A stretch of 64,000 nt of DNA from Oceanospirillaceae bacterium (GCA_029938085.1 JAPYOS010000002.1:62001-126000), one strand, 5' to 3'. Counted from the stretch's first letter, positions 26,226 to 36,220 are shown. A program made the numbers and translations. Notes: generated by a model from the letters alone, not told the origin.

Positions 26226-26624
26226 ATGCAAACCCCAGACCACGACTTAGACCAAGATTACGACTGTAATGTTGGTGTGCAAACCGAATTTCTTGCTGAA
26301 CAGTCGGACCCCAGCCGCAACCGTTATGTGTTTTCGTATAAAATCACCATTACCAATAGTGGTAGCCAAAGTGCCCAACTAATGAGCCGTAAATGGCTGA
26401 TTACCGACGGCGACGGCAAGACCCAAGAAGTGTCTGGCGACGGCGTAGTAGGCCAGCAGCCGGTGATCGACCCGGGCCAACGTCATCAATACACCAGTGG
26501 CACAGTACTTGAGACAAAAGTGGGCAGCATGAGTGGATTTTACCAAATGGTGGCTTCCGATGGCCATGAGTTTTCTGCCACCATACCGCCATTTACCTTG
26601 TCTTACCCTAACGCGCTGCACTAA
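26226..26624 (+). CDS. apaG: ApaG protein (Co2+/Mg2+ efflux-associated, DUF525)
   Basis: ApaG is a small immunoglobulin-fold protein of unclear function, tied genetically to ApaH and to metal tolerance. The 132-residue product shows the family segments RYVFSYKITITNSGSQSAQL, SRKWLITDGDGKTQEVSGDGVVGQQP, the pyrophosphate-like loop, and MSGFYQMVASDG. It lies 14 bases after rsmA and 13 before apaH. Confidence 0.95.
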   Translation: MQTPDHDLDQDYDCNVGVQTEFLAEQSDPSRNRYVFSYKITITNSGSQSAQLMSRKWLITDGDGKTQEVSGDGVVGQQPVIDPGQRHQYTSGTVLETKVGSMSGFYQMVASDGHEFSATIPPFTLSYPNALH

Positions 26625-26637
26625 CGGCCTTACCACC

Positions 26638-27450
26638 ATGACCAGCTATGCCGTTGGCGACATACAAGGCTGCTTAGAACCGCTCAAAGCGCTACTGCAA
26701 AAAGTGAAGTTTGCGAGTGGAGACCAACTTTGGGTTGCCGGCGACTTAGTTAATCGCGGTCCCGACTCCCTCAATACGCTACGCTTTATTAAGTCATTGG
26801 GTACCGACGCCAAGGCAGTACTGGGCAATCACGACTTACACCTACTCGCCCTAGATGCCAAACAAGCCATACTCAAACCAGACGACACGCTACAGCCTAT
26901 TTTTGAGGCCCATGACCGCCGCGAGTTATTGCATTGGTTACAGCAACAACCCCTACTGCACTACAACGCCCAATTCAACACGGTGATGACCCACGCAGGC
27001 GTACCCCCTTGTTGGGATTTACCACAAGCCATAGCGTACGCCCAAGAAATACAAAACGTGTTGCAGAGTAACCAAGCCCATCGATTCTTTAGCCATATGT
27101 ACGGCAACCTACCCGACCTATGGCAAGATGATTTACAAGACGTAGAACGCTGGCGCTGCATCACCAACTACTTCACTCGTATGCGTTTTGTGCGCCCAGA
27201 CGGTGGCCTCGACTTAGTCAATAAAGACAAACCCGACCTATCATCAGACTACCAAAATGCAAGCACCTTACCTTGGTTTAAATTAGCCAGCCCCGTTACA
27301 GCACGGCAAGTGTTTGGCCATTGGGCCGCCTTAGAGGGCGAAACCGGCCTATCCGAGGTGATTAACTTAGACATGGGCTGTGTATGGGGAGGCCATCTTA
27401 AACTCATGCGTTTAGACGACGGTCAATGTTTTAGCGTCGCTTGCAGCTAA
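26638..27450 (+). CDS. apaH: Diadenosine tetraphosphatase (symmetrical)
   Basis: ApaH cleaves Ap4A and other dinucleoside polyphosphates, including Np4 caps on RNA. The 270-residue protein carries the phosphoesterase motifs VGDIQGCLEPL, AGDLVNRGPDSLNTLRF and LGNHDLHLL, and MTHAGVPPCW. The ATG at 26638 gives the family N terminus MTSYAVGDIQG; an open frame upstream overlaps apaG and is not used. Confidence 0.97.
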   Translation: MTSYAVGDIQGCLEPLKALLQKVKFASGDQLWVAGDLVNRGPDSLNTLRFIKSLGTDAKAVLGNHDLHLLALDAKQAILKPDDTLQPIFEAHDRRELLHWLQQQPLLHYNAQFNTVMTHAGVPPCWDLPQAIAYAQEIQNVLQSNQAHRFFSHMYGNLPDLWQDDLQDVERWRCITNYFTRMRFVRPDGGLDLVNKDKPDLSSDYQNASTLPWFKLASPVTARQVFGHWAALEGETGLSEVINLDMGCVWGGHLKLMRLDDGQCFSVACS

Positions 27451-27451
27451 T

Positions 27452-27479
27452 TTGAGTTATTACTTTTAAATAAGATAAT
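27452..27479 (+). promoter_or_regulatory. Sigma-70-like promoter before glpE
   Basis: TTGAGT and GATAAT boxes are separated by 16 bases, 66 bases upstream of glpE in an AT-rich gap. A second TATAAT lies at about 27486. This could give glpE-cca its own transcript apart from the apaH operon. Confidence 0.5.
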
Positions 27480-27545
27480 TCTAATATATAATTGCACAAA
27501 CCTTTTCGAAGCACTAAACTGCTCATCTCTTAATAGGATTCCCAT

Positions 27546-27866
27546 ATGTCTGAAATACTTTATATCGCCCCAGTCGACGTTATGTCCAAAGTTGAGCAAG
27601 GTGCCTACTTGGTTGATATTCGTGATATTAACAGCTACCAAAACCACCACATTAAAAACAGCCAGCGTATCGATAACGAAATCATGCCAGAATTTCTTCG
27701 TCAAGCCAACATGGAGAAAGCCATTATCGTTTGTTGCTACCATGGCGTCAGTTCAATCCAAGCGGCTGGTTTTTTAGCCCAACAAGGTTTTGACGAAGTG
27801 TATAGCATCGAAGGAGGCTTCTCGGCCTACTCCTTACAACAGCCGGAACATTGCAACGCCATATGA
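27546..27866 (+). CDS. glpE: Thiosulfate sulfurtransferase GlpE (single rhodanese domain)
   Basis: A 106-residue single-domain rhodanese that moves sulfane sulfur from thiosulfate to cyanide or thioredoxin. The active-site loop is VCCYHGVSSIQAA with the catalytic Cys near residue 65, and the N-terminal rhodanese signature is YLVDIRDINSYQNHHIKNS. It is preceded by TAATAGGATT-type ribosome-binding sequence. It precedes cca by 12 bases and may share its transcript. Confidence 0.93.
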   Translation: MSEILYIAPVDVMSKVEQGAYLVDIRDINSYQNHHIKNSQRIDNEIMPEFLRQANMEKAIIVCCYHGVSSIQAAGFLAQQGFDEVYSIEGGFSAYSLQQPEHCNAI

Positions 27867-27878
27867 GAATAAGCCTTT

Positions 27879-29000
27879 ATGAGCACTAGCCAAACCTACC
27901 TCGTAGGCGGCGCTGTACGTGATAAATTACTGGGGTTGCCAGTGCACGAACACGACTACGTGGTGGTGGGCAGTACGCCAGAAGCATTGGTCGCTCAAGG
28001 CTATACTCAAGTAGGCAAAGACTTTCCGGTTTTTTTGCATCCCCAAAGTAAACAAGAATATGCACTGGCGCGTACCGAACGAAAGGCAGGCCAAGGCTAC
28101 AAAGGGTTTGACGTTTATGCCTCACCGGAGGTAACGTTAGAAGAAGACCTGTTACGACGTGACCTTACTATCAATGCCATCGCTCAAGCCGATGACGGTC
28201 GCCTCATCGACCCCTATGGCGGCCAGCAAGACATACAGGCCAAACTCATTCGCCATGTATCCCCCGCCTTTAGCGAAGACCCGCTTAGGGTATTACGTGC
28301 CGCACGTTTTGCCGCCCATTTACACCACTTAGATTTTAACATTGCCCCAGAAACACAGGCGCTACTGGTCACTTTGGTGCGTTCGGGCGAACTCAACACC
28401 TTAGCTAAAGAACGTATCTGGCAAGAAACCCAGAAAGCCCTCACCAGCCAAAGCCCGTGGGTTTATTTTGAAGTGCTGGAACAATGTGGTGCGTTAGAAC
28501 AACTGATGTCACCAATTGCCGAACTACTAAACCGTAAGCCGCAGGCCCTCACCGGCCTACAATTATTAAGCCAATCAGATGCCAGCGTTGATTTACGTTT
28601 GGCGGGTATTCTGTACCAGCTTAACAAGCTACAAATAGAAGACTTAGCGGCTCAAATTAAGCTCCCAAATGCGCCCAAAACGCTGGCCCTAGCCATCAGC
28701 AACCACCAGCGTGCGTTACGCGCCTACGACGAACTCGACGCACCCCAAAGACACCACTTATTAAGCAGCCTTGGGCTCGTTCGTAAACCAGAATTATTAA
28801 CAGCGTTAATGACCTTATGCCAAGCCATTACCCAAAGCAAAGAGCCTCTGTTTGGCTGGAACTCCCCACAAGCACAGATATTGGCCGACTTAAACGCCAT
28901 CAACAGCGTTAAACCTGCCGAACTCATGGCGCAAGGGTATAGCGGTAAAGACTTAGGTGAAGCCCTTAAAAAAGCGCAGGTCGCACAGCTAGAAGGTTAG
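27879..29000 (+). CDS. cca: tRNA CCA-adding enzyme (nucleotidyltransferase), no HD domain
   Basis: Adds or repairs the 3' CCA of tRNA. The 373-residue protein has the class-II head YLVGGAVRDKLLGLPVHEHD with the metal-binding HDY (DxD-like) pair, the ERKAGQGYKGF segment, RRDLTINAIAQ (motif B) and the EDPLRVLRAARFAAHL ribose/base-recognition motifs. E. coli CCA has about 412 residues and a C-terminal HD phosphohydrolase; here the corresponding region (LRLAGILYQLNKL) lacks the His-Asp pair and the end is shorter, so only the nucleotidyltransferase function is expected. Its 3' end overlaps convergent folK by 12 bases. Confidence 0.94.
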   Translation: MSTSQTYLVGGAVRDKLLGLPVHEHDYVVVGSTPEALVAQGYTQVGKDFPVFLHPQSKQEYALARTERKAGQGYKGFDVYASPEVTLEEDLLRRDLTINAIAQADDGRLIDPYGGQQDIQAKLIRHVSPAFSEDPLRVLRAARFAAHLHHLDFNIAPETQALLVTLVRSGELNTLAKERIWQETQKALTSQSPWVYFEVLEQCGALEQLMSPIAELLNRKPQALTGLQLLSQSDASVDLRLAGILYQLNKLQIEDLAAQIKLPNAPKTLALAISNHQRALRAYDELDAPQRHHLLSSLGLVRKPELLTALMTLCQAITQSKEPLFGWNSPQAQILADLNAINSVKPAELMAQGYSGKDLGEALKKAQVAQLEG

Positions 29001-29480
29001 TTGTACTGGGGTAAGGTGCTGCGCTGGGGGGCAGCTAGAGTGCAGCTGAACCATGTTTTTACCCGAACATGGGTGGACCAGGTTAGGTGCTAAATCTGCT
29101 AGGGGTTGTAATACATAAGCACAGGTGAGGATATCCGGCCGCGGCACTTTTAGCGCGCTATCAACCAGCTCACCAAATAACAGCACATCCATATCAAGGC
29201 CATGACTGGTTGGCTTGTGGTTGACCGCTGCAGATCTAACACGGCCATGTTTAGCCTCTACCTTGCGGATCCAGGTCATCAGCTCACTATGACTCATAGG
29301 GCAAGCAATCCCCACCACCATATTAAGAAAGTCTGGCCCATTCATGCCTATAGCTGGCGCCAAGTACACTGGCGACAAGTCTATTGCACCAAACTGCTCT
29401 CGCAACTCAGCAACACCTGCCTGCAAGCTCGCTTGAGGCTTAATGTTAGCACCAAGGCCCAAATAGACTTGCGTCATCAT
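28989..29480 (-). CDS. folK: 2-amino-4-hydroxy-6-hydroxymethyldihydropteridine pyrophosphokinase
   Basis: FolK transfers pyrophosphate from ATP to the pterin in folate synthesis. The 163-residue protein has YLGLGANIKPQASLQAGV, the YLAPAIGMNGPDFLNMVVG substrate region and, in place of the usual R-W-x-P-R-x-x-D-x-D-x-x, the sequence HKPTSHGLDMDVLLFG with the two catalytic Asp. It overlaps folB by four bases and converges with cca. Confidence 0.93.
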   Translation of the reverse strand: MMTQVYLGLGANIKPQASLQAGVAELREQFGAIDLSPVYLAPAIGMNGPDFLNMVVGIACPMSHSELMTWIRKVEAKHGRVRSAAVNHKPTSHGLDMDVLLFGELVDSALKVPRPDILTCAYVLQPLADLAPNLVHPCSGKNMVQLHSSCPPAQHLTPVQLTF

Positions 29481-29836
29481 GCAGGCTTTTGGCCACGTTC
29501 AATAATAACACCCACGTCTGCTGCATTGGCGATGGCGTCGGGTTTGCCCAACTTAATACGCACGAAAGGCACGGGAAATTCTGCCAACACTAAAGCAGCA
29601 ATTTCTTCGGCCATGGTTTCAACCAACAAAAACTCACTGGCTTGCACAAACTGCGTCAATCGATCCGACACGTCTTTGTAGCTTACGGTGCGGTCAATGT
29701 CTTCGGTGGCTGCAGAAGGGCTGATATCCACCGCCATTTCAATGTCTAGCACGACCTTTTGCTTGATTTCGCGTTCCCAATCGAAGATGCCAATCACGGT
29801 CTCAACGGTTAAGCCGTGTACATATACTGTGTCCAT
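29477..29836 (-). CDS. folB: Dihydroneopterin aldolase
   Basis: FolB cleaves or epimerises dihydroneopterin, the step before FolK. The 119-residue product has VYVHGLTVETVIGIFDWERE, the catalytic Tyr in TVSYKDVSDRL and the ETMAEEIAALVLAEF helix and Lys in VRIKLGKPDA. The folB-folK overlap shows coupling of two successive pathway steps. The plsY gene usually found between folB and tsaD is absent here. Confidence 0.95.
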   Translation of the reverse strand: MDTVYVHGLTVETVIGIFDWEREIKQKVVLDIEMAVDISPSAATEDIDRTVSYKDVSDRLTQFVQASEFLLVETMAEEIAALVLAEFPVPFVRIKLGKPDAIANAADVGVIIERGQKPA

Positions 29837-29868
29837 AAAAGAGTCTCGTCATTAAATCTACTAAATTA

Positions 29869-30936
29869 TTAAACTACTTCGGGTAGTTCATTAACTGCCA
29901 ACAGCTCATTAAGCGGCCAGCGTGGTTTTACTTTGAGGGTTAAGTCGTCGCTTTGCCCTGCTGCCAGACGCTGAGCGCCCGCGTAAGCGATCATGGCGCC
30001 ATTGTCGGTGCAATACTCGGGCCTAGGGTAATACACCTTAGCGCGCAGCTTAGCGGTTTCTGTTGCCAATTTTTCGCGTAATTTTAAATTAGCGCTCACG
30101 CCGCCCGCCATCACCAAGGTTGAAAGCTCGGTCTGCTGCAGCGCACGCCTGCATTTAATGGCTAAAGTATCCACCACAGCCTGCTGAAAGGCCACTGCAA
30201 TGTCGGCCTTGTCTTGCTGGTTAAGGCTACCTTGCTGTTTTTGAATATCTTGGATGGCATATAGGGTGGCTGTTTTTAGGCCGCTAAAGCTCATATCTAA
30301 GCCTGGGCGATCCACCATGGGGCGCGGAAACTTAAACCGAGTGGCGTCGCCCTGCAAGGCTAAGTTAGCCACCAACGGGCCGCCGGGGTAGTCTAAGTCC
30401 ATCATTTTGGCGACCTTATCAAAGGCTTCGCCTGCAGCATCATCCAGCGATTCACCCAGTAGCTCATAGTCACCTAACGCACGCACGTGCACTAATTGGG
30501 TATGGCCACCAGAAACCAACAAAGCCACAAACGGTGGTTTAGGGGCATTTTCTTCTAACATCGGGGCCAATAAGTGGCCTTCCATATGGTGTACGCCAAG
30601 GGTGGGTATATCCCACGCCATGCCCAATGCTCGGCCGGTGGCTGCGCCCACCATTAACGCACCAATGAGGCCAGGCCCAGCGGTGTAGGCAATGCCGTCA
30701 ACATGACCATAGGCAAGACCGGCCTTGCCAAACACCTCACGCATCAAGGGCACGAGCTTGCGAATGTGGTCGCGGGAGGCTAACTCGGGTACCACGCCGC
30801 CGTATTCTGCATGCACTGCCACTTGGCTATATAAGGCTTCGGCCAAAATGGCGCCATTACCTAAACCGTCCACGTCGGTGTCGTAGATCGCCACGCCAGT
30901 TTCGTCGCAAGATGTTTCTATGCCTAATACACGCAT
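29869..30936 (-). CDS. tsaD: tRNA N6-threonylcarbamoyladenosine synthase subunit TsaD
   Basis: TsaD transfers the threonylcarbamoyl group to A37 of ANN-decoding tRNAs. The 355-residue ASKHA-fold protein has [17 protein letters not shown], the metal His motif [25 protein letters not shown] and [17 protein letters not shown] chose the ATG at 30936 ([12 protein letters not shown]); a TTG four codons upstream is also open. It is divergent from rpsU, the usual macromolecular synthesis arrangement. Confidence 0.97.
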   Translation of the reverse strand: MRVLGIETSCDETGVAIYDTDVDGLGNGAILAEALYSQVAVHAEYGGVVPELASRDHIRKLVPLMREVFGKAGLAYGHVDGIAYTAGPGLIGALMVGAATGRALGMAWDIPTLGVHHMEGHLLAPMLEENAPKPPFVALLVSGGHTQLVHVRALGDYELLGESLDDAAGEAFDKVAKMMDLDYPGGPLVANLALQGDATRFKFPRPMVDRPGLDMSFSGLKTATLYAIQDIQKQQGSLNQQDKADIAVAFQQAVVDTLAIKCRRALQQTELSTLVMAGGVSANLKLREKLATETAKLRAKVYYPRPEYCTDNGAMIAYAGAQRLAAGQSDDLTLKVKPRWPLNELLAVNELPEVV

Positions 30937-31073
30937 CAATAAAGCCAAATAAAGTCTATAATAGGGCGCGAATTTTACCCCTCATCTGCCTCAATAACCA
31001 CCTGCACAAGTGGCTATAGTCGCAGTTAACTCATAACTTGAGTAAAAGTCTGTTAACTTAACCCAAACTGGGG

Positions 31074-31103
31074 TTTACACTGACCAACACATAGGAGTAA
31101 AAT
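31074..31103 (+). promoter_or_regulatory. Sigma-70-like promoter of rpsU-yqeY-dnaG
   Basis: TTTACA and TAAAAT are separated by 18 bases, 115 bases upstream of rpsU in the 282-base tsaD/rpsU gap. A second TTGAGT word lies at about 31038. The long 5' leader could carry regulation of rpsU, but no clear structure was seen. Confidence 0.5.
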
Positions 31104-31218
31104 ACGCGGCCTTGAAGACTCAGGAACACCTTCCGCTAGTCGTTAATACAATGACTGGAATGTGAATAGAAAACATTAGGATTACTGCCTACCGCAGCAT
31201 CCACAATTAGGTAAAGAT

Positions 31219-31434
31219 ATGCCAGCTGTAAAACTGAAAGACAACGAACCATTTGATATTGCCCTACGTCGCTTCAAGCGCGCTTGTGAAAAAGCAGGCA
31301 CTTTAGCAGACGTGCGCTCAAAAGAATTCTACGAAAAGCCTACCAGCGTTCGTAAGCGTCAAGCTGCTGCAGCTGTTAAGCGTCATGCCAAGAAGCTAGT
31401 ACGCGAAAACCGTCGTCACGTTCGTCTTTACTAG
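31219..31434 (+). CDS. rpsU: 30S ribosomal protein S21
   Basis: Small basic ribosomal protein needed for initiation with Shine-Dalgarno mRNAs. The 71-residue product matches the family over its length: [44 protein letters not shown] and the C-terminal HVRLY. It heads the rpsU-yqeY-dnaG-rpoD set. Confidence 0.98.
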   Translation: MPAVKLKDNEPFDIALRRFKRACEKAGTLADVRSKEFYEKPTSVRKRQAAAAVKRHAKKLVRENRRHVRLY

Positions 31435-31512
31435 GTTTCACACCTACTAATACAGAACCTTGCACGACCCGTTAATTGCACTATGCACATAGTGTGGCTA
31501 ACGATCTTACAT

Positions 31513-31543
31513 AGGGGCGGTTTTTCAGTTACCCGCCCCTTTG
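31513..31543 (+). terminator. Hairpin terminator/attenuator after rpsU
   Basis: AGGGGCGG and CCGCCCCT form a perfect 8-base stem around a 12-base loop and are followed by TTGTCGTTT. It lies 78 bases after the rpsU stop. A terminator here is known in other bacteria and keeps S21 message in excess over dnaG. Confidence 0.65.
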
Positions 31544-31619
31544 TCGTTTCTGACGTTTGTGTGTAAAACCCAAATGCAGCAACATCAAGCAACTGAAACC
31601 AACACAGGTACAACTCACC

Positions 31620-32066
31620 ATGTCAGACTTAAAGCTTCAACTTAAAGACGCTCAAAAACAAGCCATGCGTGACAAAAACAAGCCTCGCTTAATTTGCATT
31701 CGCACTATGCTTGCAGAATTCAAGCGCATTGAAGTAGATGAGCGCATCGAACTAGACCAAGCCCGTGGCTTAGGTGTGTTAGACAAAATGCTCAAGCAAC
31801 GCCGCGACTCCATCACCCAATACGAAGCAGCAGCACGCCAAGACTTGGCCGACGTTGAGCACTTTGAAATGGGCGTTATTCAAGAATTTCTACCCACGCC
31901 TTTAACCGACGACGAAGTGACTGCGTTAATCGCACAAGCCATTACCGACTCCGGTGCAAGCAACATGAAGGACATGGGTAAAGTAATGGGTATTCTTAAG
32001 CCACAGTTGCAAGGTCGCGCAGATATTGGCAAAGTAAGCGGTAAGATTAAAGCGCAACTCGCGTAA
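31620..32066 (+). CDS. yqeY: GatB/YqeY domain protein
   Basis: A 148-residue all-helical protein related to the tRNA-binding tail of GatB. Its opening SDLKLQLKDAQKQAMRDKNK and the segments VLDKMLKQRRDSITQYEAA and EIFLP-like VIQEFLPTPLTDDEVTALI fit the family; MGKVMGILKPQLQGRADIGK near the end is diagnostic. Biochemical role is unknown, though it is almost always found between rpsU and dnaG. ATG at 31620 is chosen; upstream in-frame codons lie in the terminator region. Confidence 0.93.
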   Translation: MSDLKLQLKDAQKQAMRDKNKPRLICIRTMLAEFKRIEVDERIELDQARGLGVLDKMLKQRRDSITQYEAAARQDLADVEHFEMGVIQEFLPTPLTDDEVTALIAQAITDSGASNMKDMGKVMGILKPQLQGRADIGKVSGKIKAQLA

Positions 32067-32089
32067 GCTTTTAAAAAAAGGCAAACCCC

Positions 32090-34117
32090 TTGGCCGCACG
32101 CATACCGCAATCGTTTATCGATGACCTACTCGACCGCACCGACATTGTTGATTTGGTTGATAGCCGCGTAAAGCTCAAAAAAACCGGCCGCAACTACTCC
32201 GCCTGCTGCCCCTTTCACAAAGAAAAAACCCCTTCGTTTAGCGTGGCGCCAGATAAGCAATTTTACTATTGCTTTGGCTGTGGTGCTGGCGGCAATGCCA
32301 TTGGTTTTTTAATGGAGTTAGAAAACCTCAACTTCCCCGAAGCCGTGGAAGAACTCGCAGGCAAAGCCGGGCTCACAGTACCTAAAGACGACAGCATTAC
32401 CAGCCAAGCGGCCACCGAAGCCAGCCAAGCCAAAACCAAGGCGCGCAACCAAGCCTATGACCTACTCAACCGTGCTAGCCAGTACTACCAGAGCCAACTA
32501 CGCCGCCATAGCGACCGCCAAAAGGCCGTATCTTACCTTAAAGGCCGAGGCCTCAGCGGCCAAATAGCGCAACGCTTTGGCATCGGCTATGCCCCCACTG
32601 GCTGGCAGAACCTGATGACGGAACTAGCCCCCAATGGCAGCCAAGAACCCAACCAAGAACAACACTTAATTGATTGCGGCATGGTGGTTGAAAAAGAAGA
32701 AAGCAAACGCCGTTACGACCGCTTTCGCGACCGCATTATGTTCCCCATTAAAGACTACAAAGGCCGCATTATTGCCTTTGGTGGCCGTGTATTAGGCGAT
32801 GAAAAACCAAAATACCTCAACTCACCAGAAACCGAGGTCTTCCACAAGCAGCGCGAACTGTACGGCCTCTACGAAGCCCGCCAGCAAGAGCGCAACCTCA
32901 AGCGCATTTTGGTGGTTGAAGGGTACATGGATGTAGTGGCCCTAGCGCAACATCAAATTAACTATGCTGTGGCCACCTTAGGCACCAGCACCAGCAGCTA
33001 CCACCTAGAACGTATTTTCAAGCTCGTGAGCGAGGTGGTATTTTGTTTTGATGGCGATGCCGCCGGCCTCAAAGCCGCCGACCGAGCCATGCTCACCTGC
33101 CTACCATTTATGGAAGACGGCCGACAAGCACGGTTTTTATTACTGCCAGACGGCGAAGACCCCGATTCGGTAGTACGCCAAATTGGCAAAGATCAACTCA
33201 GCCAACGCATTGTTGAAGCCACACCGCTGAGCGACTTCCTGTTTCAGCGCTTAGGCAAAGAGCTAGACCCCCACAACCTGGAACACCGTGCCAAATTAGC
33301 CACCGACGCTAACCCACTCATCAACACCATGCCTAAGGGCATCATGCGCAGTATGATGCAGGCACGCTTGAGCAAAATTACCGGCCTAGACAAAGACACA
33401 CTCGCCGAACTTGCGGCCCTTAAAGCACCCATTACCAAACCGCAACCAGCCCCTGCGAACGCCTCGGTCCCCACGCCCATCGCAGCCAAGCCCGAACCCA
33501 AAACACCGTCCGACAGCACCCACGACTACGCCGACTACCACATGGCTGATGCCGAATCACAAGCCGATGACAACGCCAATTACTGGCACCACGACGAGCA
33601 TCAGGCAGCGCCTCAAATGCCGCAAGATGCTGCACCGTCGCGCAACTTTAACGCCAACTTACCCAAGGTGCAAAATCCTGCTCAAGCGGCTATTCGGGTC
33701 ATTCTTCGCCACCCAGAAACAGTGCGGCAAATCAGCCATATACCTAGCCACCTTAGCGAATTACAAATGCCCGATGCGGCGGTGCTAATCCAGCTATTAA
33801 CCACCGTTCAAGCCATGCAAGTGACCCTTGGACGCTGGCCTATCACCTCCGAAGTACACATTGAATGTACGCCATGGGATGCTTGGCCAATGTTACGCCA
33901 ACTCGCCGCCATGGAGTCGCTATTACCTCTAGGTGATCACGCACACCAACTTCAAGCGGCCATAGATAAGTTACTCGAACACCACCTAGACGAGCGCTTT
34001 AACCAGCTATTACATCAAGTTGCGCAACCCAATGCCGACCCAGCCACCAAACAACAGATAAAAACTCTATTAAAAGAGAAAGAAGAGTTGCAAAAGCGGC
34101 TGAAAAGTAGACAATAG
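32090..34117 (+). CDS. dnaG: DNA primase
   Basis: DnaG makes RNA primers at the replication fork. The 675-residue protein has the CHC2 zinc domain (CPFHKEKTPSFSV and FYYCFGCG, residues about 40-65), the RNA polymerase core with TOPRIM motif LVVEGYMDVVAL (about 275) and FCFDGDAAGLKAADRA (about 320), and a C-terminal DnaB-interacting helical domain (about 520-675). Between them is a long Pro/Ala-rich linker at about 445-520. Translation starts at TTG after an AAAAAAAGGC ribosome-binding sequence, giving the standard MAARIPQSFIDDLL terminus; a weak start fits the low cellular need for primase. Confidence 0.97.
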   Translation: MAARIPQSFIDDLLDRTDIVDLVDSRVKLKKTGRNYSACCPFHKEKTPSFSVAPDKQFYYCFGCGAGGNAIGFLMELENLNFPEAVEELAGKAGLTVPKDDSITSQAATEASQAKTKARNQAYDLLNRASQYYQSQLRRHSDRQKAVSYLKGRGLSGQIAQRFGIGYAPTGWQNLMTELAPNGSQEPNQEQHLIDCGMVVEKEESKRRYDRFRDRIMFPIKDYKGRIIAFGGRVLGDEKPKYLNSPETEVFHKQRELYGLYEARQQERNLKRILVVEGYMDVVALAQHQINYAVATLGTSTSSYHLERIFKLVSEVVFCFDGDAAGLKAADRAMLTCLPFMEDGRQARFLLLPDGEDPDSVVRQIGKDQLSQRIVEATPLSDFLFQRLGKELDPHNLEHRAKLATDANPLINTMPKGIMRSMMQARLSKITGLDKDTLAELAALKAPITKPQPAPANASVPTPIAAKPEPKTPSDSTHDYADYHMADAESQADDNANYWHHDEHQAAPQMPQDAAPSRNFNANLPKVQNPAQAAIRVILRHPETVRQISHIPSHLSELQMPDAAVLIQLLTTVQAMQVTLGRWPITSEVHIECTPWDAWPMLRQLAAMESLLPLGDHAHQLQAAIDKLLEHHLDERFNQLLHQVAQPNADPATKQQIKTLLKEKEELQKRLKSRQ

Positions 34118-34275
34118 CCTTACCTAAGGATCTTATACTGGTCCGCGGCTCAAGGGCGGCATGCTAAGCATCGCAAAAACAGACCCATTTAGAGCCATCG
34201 TCTAGTGCAGGCACTCAAAAGCACAATTCATTAGCTAATTCCGAGTCATTTGTGGAAGAGCCTCCTCTTCTCGAC

Positions 34276-34281
34276 TATAAT
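34276..34281 (+). promoter_or_regulatory. Likely -10 box before rpoD
   Basis: A perfect TATAAT stands 46 bases upstream of the rpoD ATG in the 209-base dnaG/rpoD gap. The nearest TTGTGG (-35-like) is 20 bases upstream, longer than usual, so the promoter may be weak or need another factor. It would allow rpoD expression apart from dnaG. Confidence 0.45.
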
Positions 34282-34326
34282 GGAGAGCTAGCATTTTATA
34301 TTATCCGTCCACCTAATAGGGTAGTC

Positions 34327-36135
34327 ATGGCCGCCAACGAACAGCAACAATCACGTTTAAAACAACTGATCACCAAAGGTCGTGAACAGGGTTTCTTAAC
34401 TTACGCAGAAGTTAACGATCACCTGCCACAAGATATCGCCGATCCAGATCAAGTCGAAGACATTATCGGCATGATCAACGACATGGGTATTACCGTATCT
34501 GAGCAAGCGCCAGATGCCGAAACCTTACTCATGACCGATGGCGACTCCACCGACGAAGCCGCCGCCGAAGAAGCTGCCGCAGCCCTGGCTGCCGTAGAAA
34601 CAGAAGCCGGCCGCACCACCGACCCCGTGCGTATGTATATGCGCGAAATGGGCACGGTAGAACTACTGACTCGTGAAGGCGAAATCGTCATTGCCAAGCG
34701 CATTGAAGAAGGCTTGCGCGATGTTATGTCTGCTTTGGCGCACTATCCAGACAGCGTTATCACCATTATTGATTCCTACAAGCGCATCGTTGCAGACGAA
34801 GGCCGCTTAAGCGACCTATTTAGTGGTTATATCGATCCAGATGGCGAGCCAAATCCGTCTCCAATCAACCCCACCACCGTGGTTAAAAGCGATGATGACG
34901 AGGAAGAGGAAGAAACAGATAACGGCCCAGACCCAATTGAAACAGCAGAGCGCTTTGCAGAACTAGAAGAACACCTAGTTAAAACCTTGCTGCTTGTTGA
35001 AAAACACGGCCGCGAAAGCAAACAAGCCAAAGAGTCATACGCTCACCTTGGTTTCTTGTTCTCACCACTTAAGCTGGTACCCAAGCACTTTGAGTCAATT
35101 GCTAAGTGGCCACGCGCCGCACTCGCCAATATTCGTGCTCAAGAAAAGATCATCAGCACCATTTGTTACCGTAAAGCCAAGATGCCGCGTGAAGACTTCC
35201 TTGCGCAATTCCCAGGCAACGAAACTAACACTGGCTGGGCCGACGAACTCATTGCCCAAAACGCACCTTACTCCAATATCATCCGCCGCAACGCGGTTGA
35301 CCTTAGGCGCGCACAACGCAAACTCTCCGAGGTAGTGGACGATTCTGGCATTAGCCTTAGAGAAATCAAAGACATCCACCGTCGTATGACTATTGGCGAA
35401 GCCCGCACACGCCGCGCCAAGAAAGAAATGGTAGAAGCCAACTTACGTTTGGTTATCTCCATTGCCAAAAAGTACACCAACCGTGGTTTGCAGTTCTTAG
35501 ACTTGATCCAAGAAGGCAATATCGGCCTGATGAAAGCCGTAGATAAATTTGAATACCGCCGTGGTTATAAGTTCTCTACTTATGCCACTTGGTGGATTCG
35601 CCAAGCCATCACTCGCTCAATCGCCGACCAAGCACGTACCATTCGTATTCCGGTACATATGATCGAGACCATCAACAAGCTGAACCGTATTTCTCGTCAA
35701 ATGCTACAGGAAATGGGCCGCGAGCCTACGCCAGAAGAATTAGGCGAACGTATGGAAATGCCGGAAGATAAGATCCGCAAGGTATTAAAAATCGCTAAAG
35801 AGCCGATTTCTATGGAAACCCCCATCGGCGACGATGAAGATTCTAGCCTAGGCGACTTTATAGAAGACAGCTCCATGGACTCCCCCATCGACTCCGCTAC
35901 TGGCGAAGGCTTAAGGGAAGCCACCAAGGATGTATTGGCAGGCCTTACAGCCCGTGAATCTAAGGTATTGCGCATGCGTTTCGGTATCGAAATGAACACC
36001 GACCATACATTAGAAGAAGTAGGAAAACAGTTTGACGTAACACGTGAACGTATTCGTCAAATCGAAGCCAAAGCCTTACGTAAATTGCGCCACCCAATGC
36101 GCTCAGATCACCTACGTAGCTTCATCGAAGATTAA
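34327..36135 (+). CDS. rpoD: RNA polymerase primary sigma factor (sigma-70)
   Basis: The housekeeping sigma factor. The 602-residue protein shows region 1.1 ([20 protein letters not shown]), region 1.2 ([21 protein letters not shown]), the non-conserved insert with an acidic DDDEEEEE stretch near 195, region 2 ([59 protein letters not shown]), region 3 and region 4 ([20 protein letters not shown]). I chose ATG 34327 for the family N terminus; an in-frame upstream extension contains the promoter. Confidence 0.98.
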   Translation: MAANEQQQSRLKQLITKGREQGFLTYAEVNDHLPQDIADPDQVEDIIGMINDMGITVSEQAPDAETLLMTDGDSTDEAAAEEAAAALAAVETEAGRTTDPVRMYMREMGTVELLTREGEIVIAKRIEEGLRDVMSALAHYPDSVITIIDSYKRIVADEGRLSDLFSGYIDPDGEPNPSPINPTTVVKSDDDEEEEETDNGPDPIETAERFAELEEHLVKTLLLVEKHGRESKQAKESYAHLGFLFSPLKLVPKHFESIAKWPRAALANIRAQEKIISTICYRKAKMPREDFLAQFPGNETNTGWADELIAQNAPYSNIIRRNAVDLRRAQRKLSEVVDDSGISLREIKDIHRRMTIGEARTRRAKKEMVEANLRLVISIAKKYTNRGLQFLDLIQEGNIGLMKAVDKFEYRRGYKFSTYATWWIRQAITRSIADQARTIRIPVHMIETINKLNRISRQMLQEMGREPTPEELGERMEMPEDKIRKVLKIAKEPISMETPIGDDEDSSLGDFIEDSSMDSPIDSATGEGLREATKDVLAGLTARESKVLRMRFGIEMNTDHTLEEVGKQFDVTRERIRQIEAKALRKLRHPMRSDHLRSFIED

Positions 36136-36159
36136 GCCTATAGCTATAATTAGGCCAAT

Positions 36160-36213
36160 AAAAAGCCATGCTCAGCTGCCAGACACTTGTCGGCAGTTGG
36201 ACATGGCTTTTTT
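36160..36213. terminator. Bidirectional terminator between rpoD and the VF530-like gene
   Basis: A long stem pairs AAAAAGCCATG and AGCTGCC with GGCAGTT and CATGGCTTTTTT. Runs of A on one side and T on the other allow ending of both convergent genes. Confidence 0.85.
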
Positions 36214-36220
36214 GTGTTTG

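Noticed and set aside
26533-26637. Upstream extension of apaH
   Set aside because: These codons lie inside apaG in another frame and are not ApaH-like; the ATG at 26638 gives the family N terminus.
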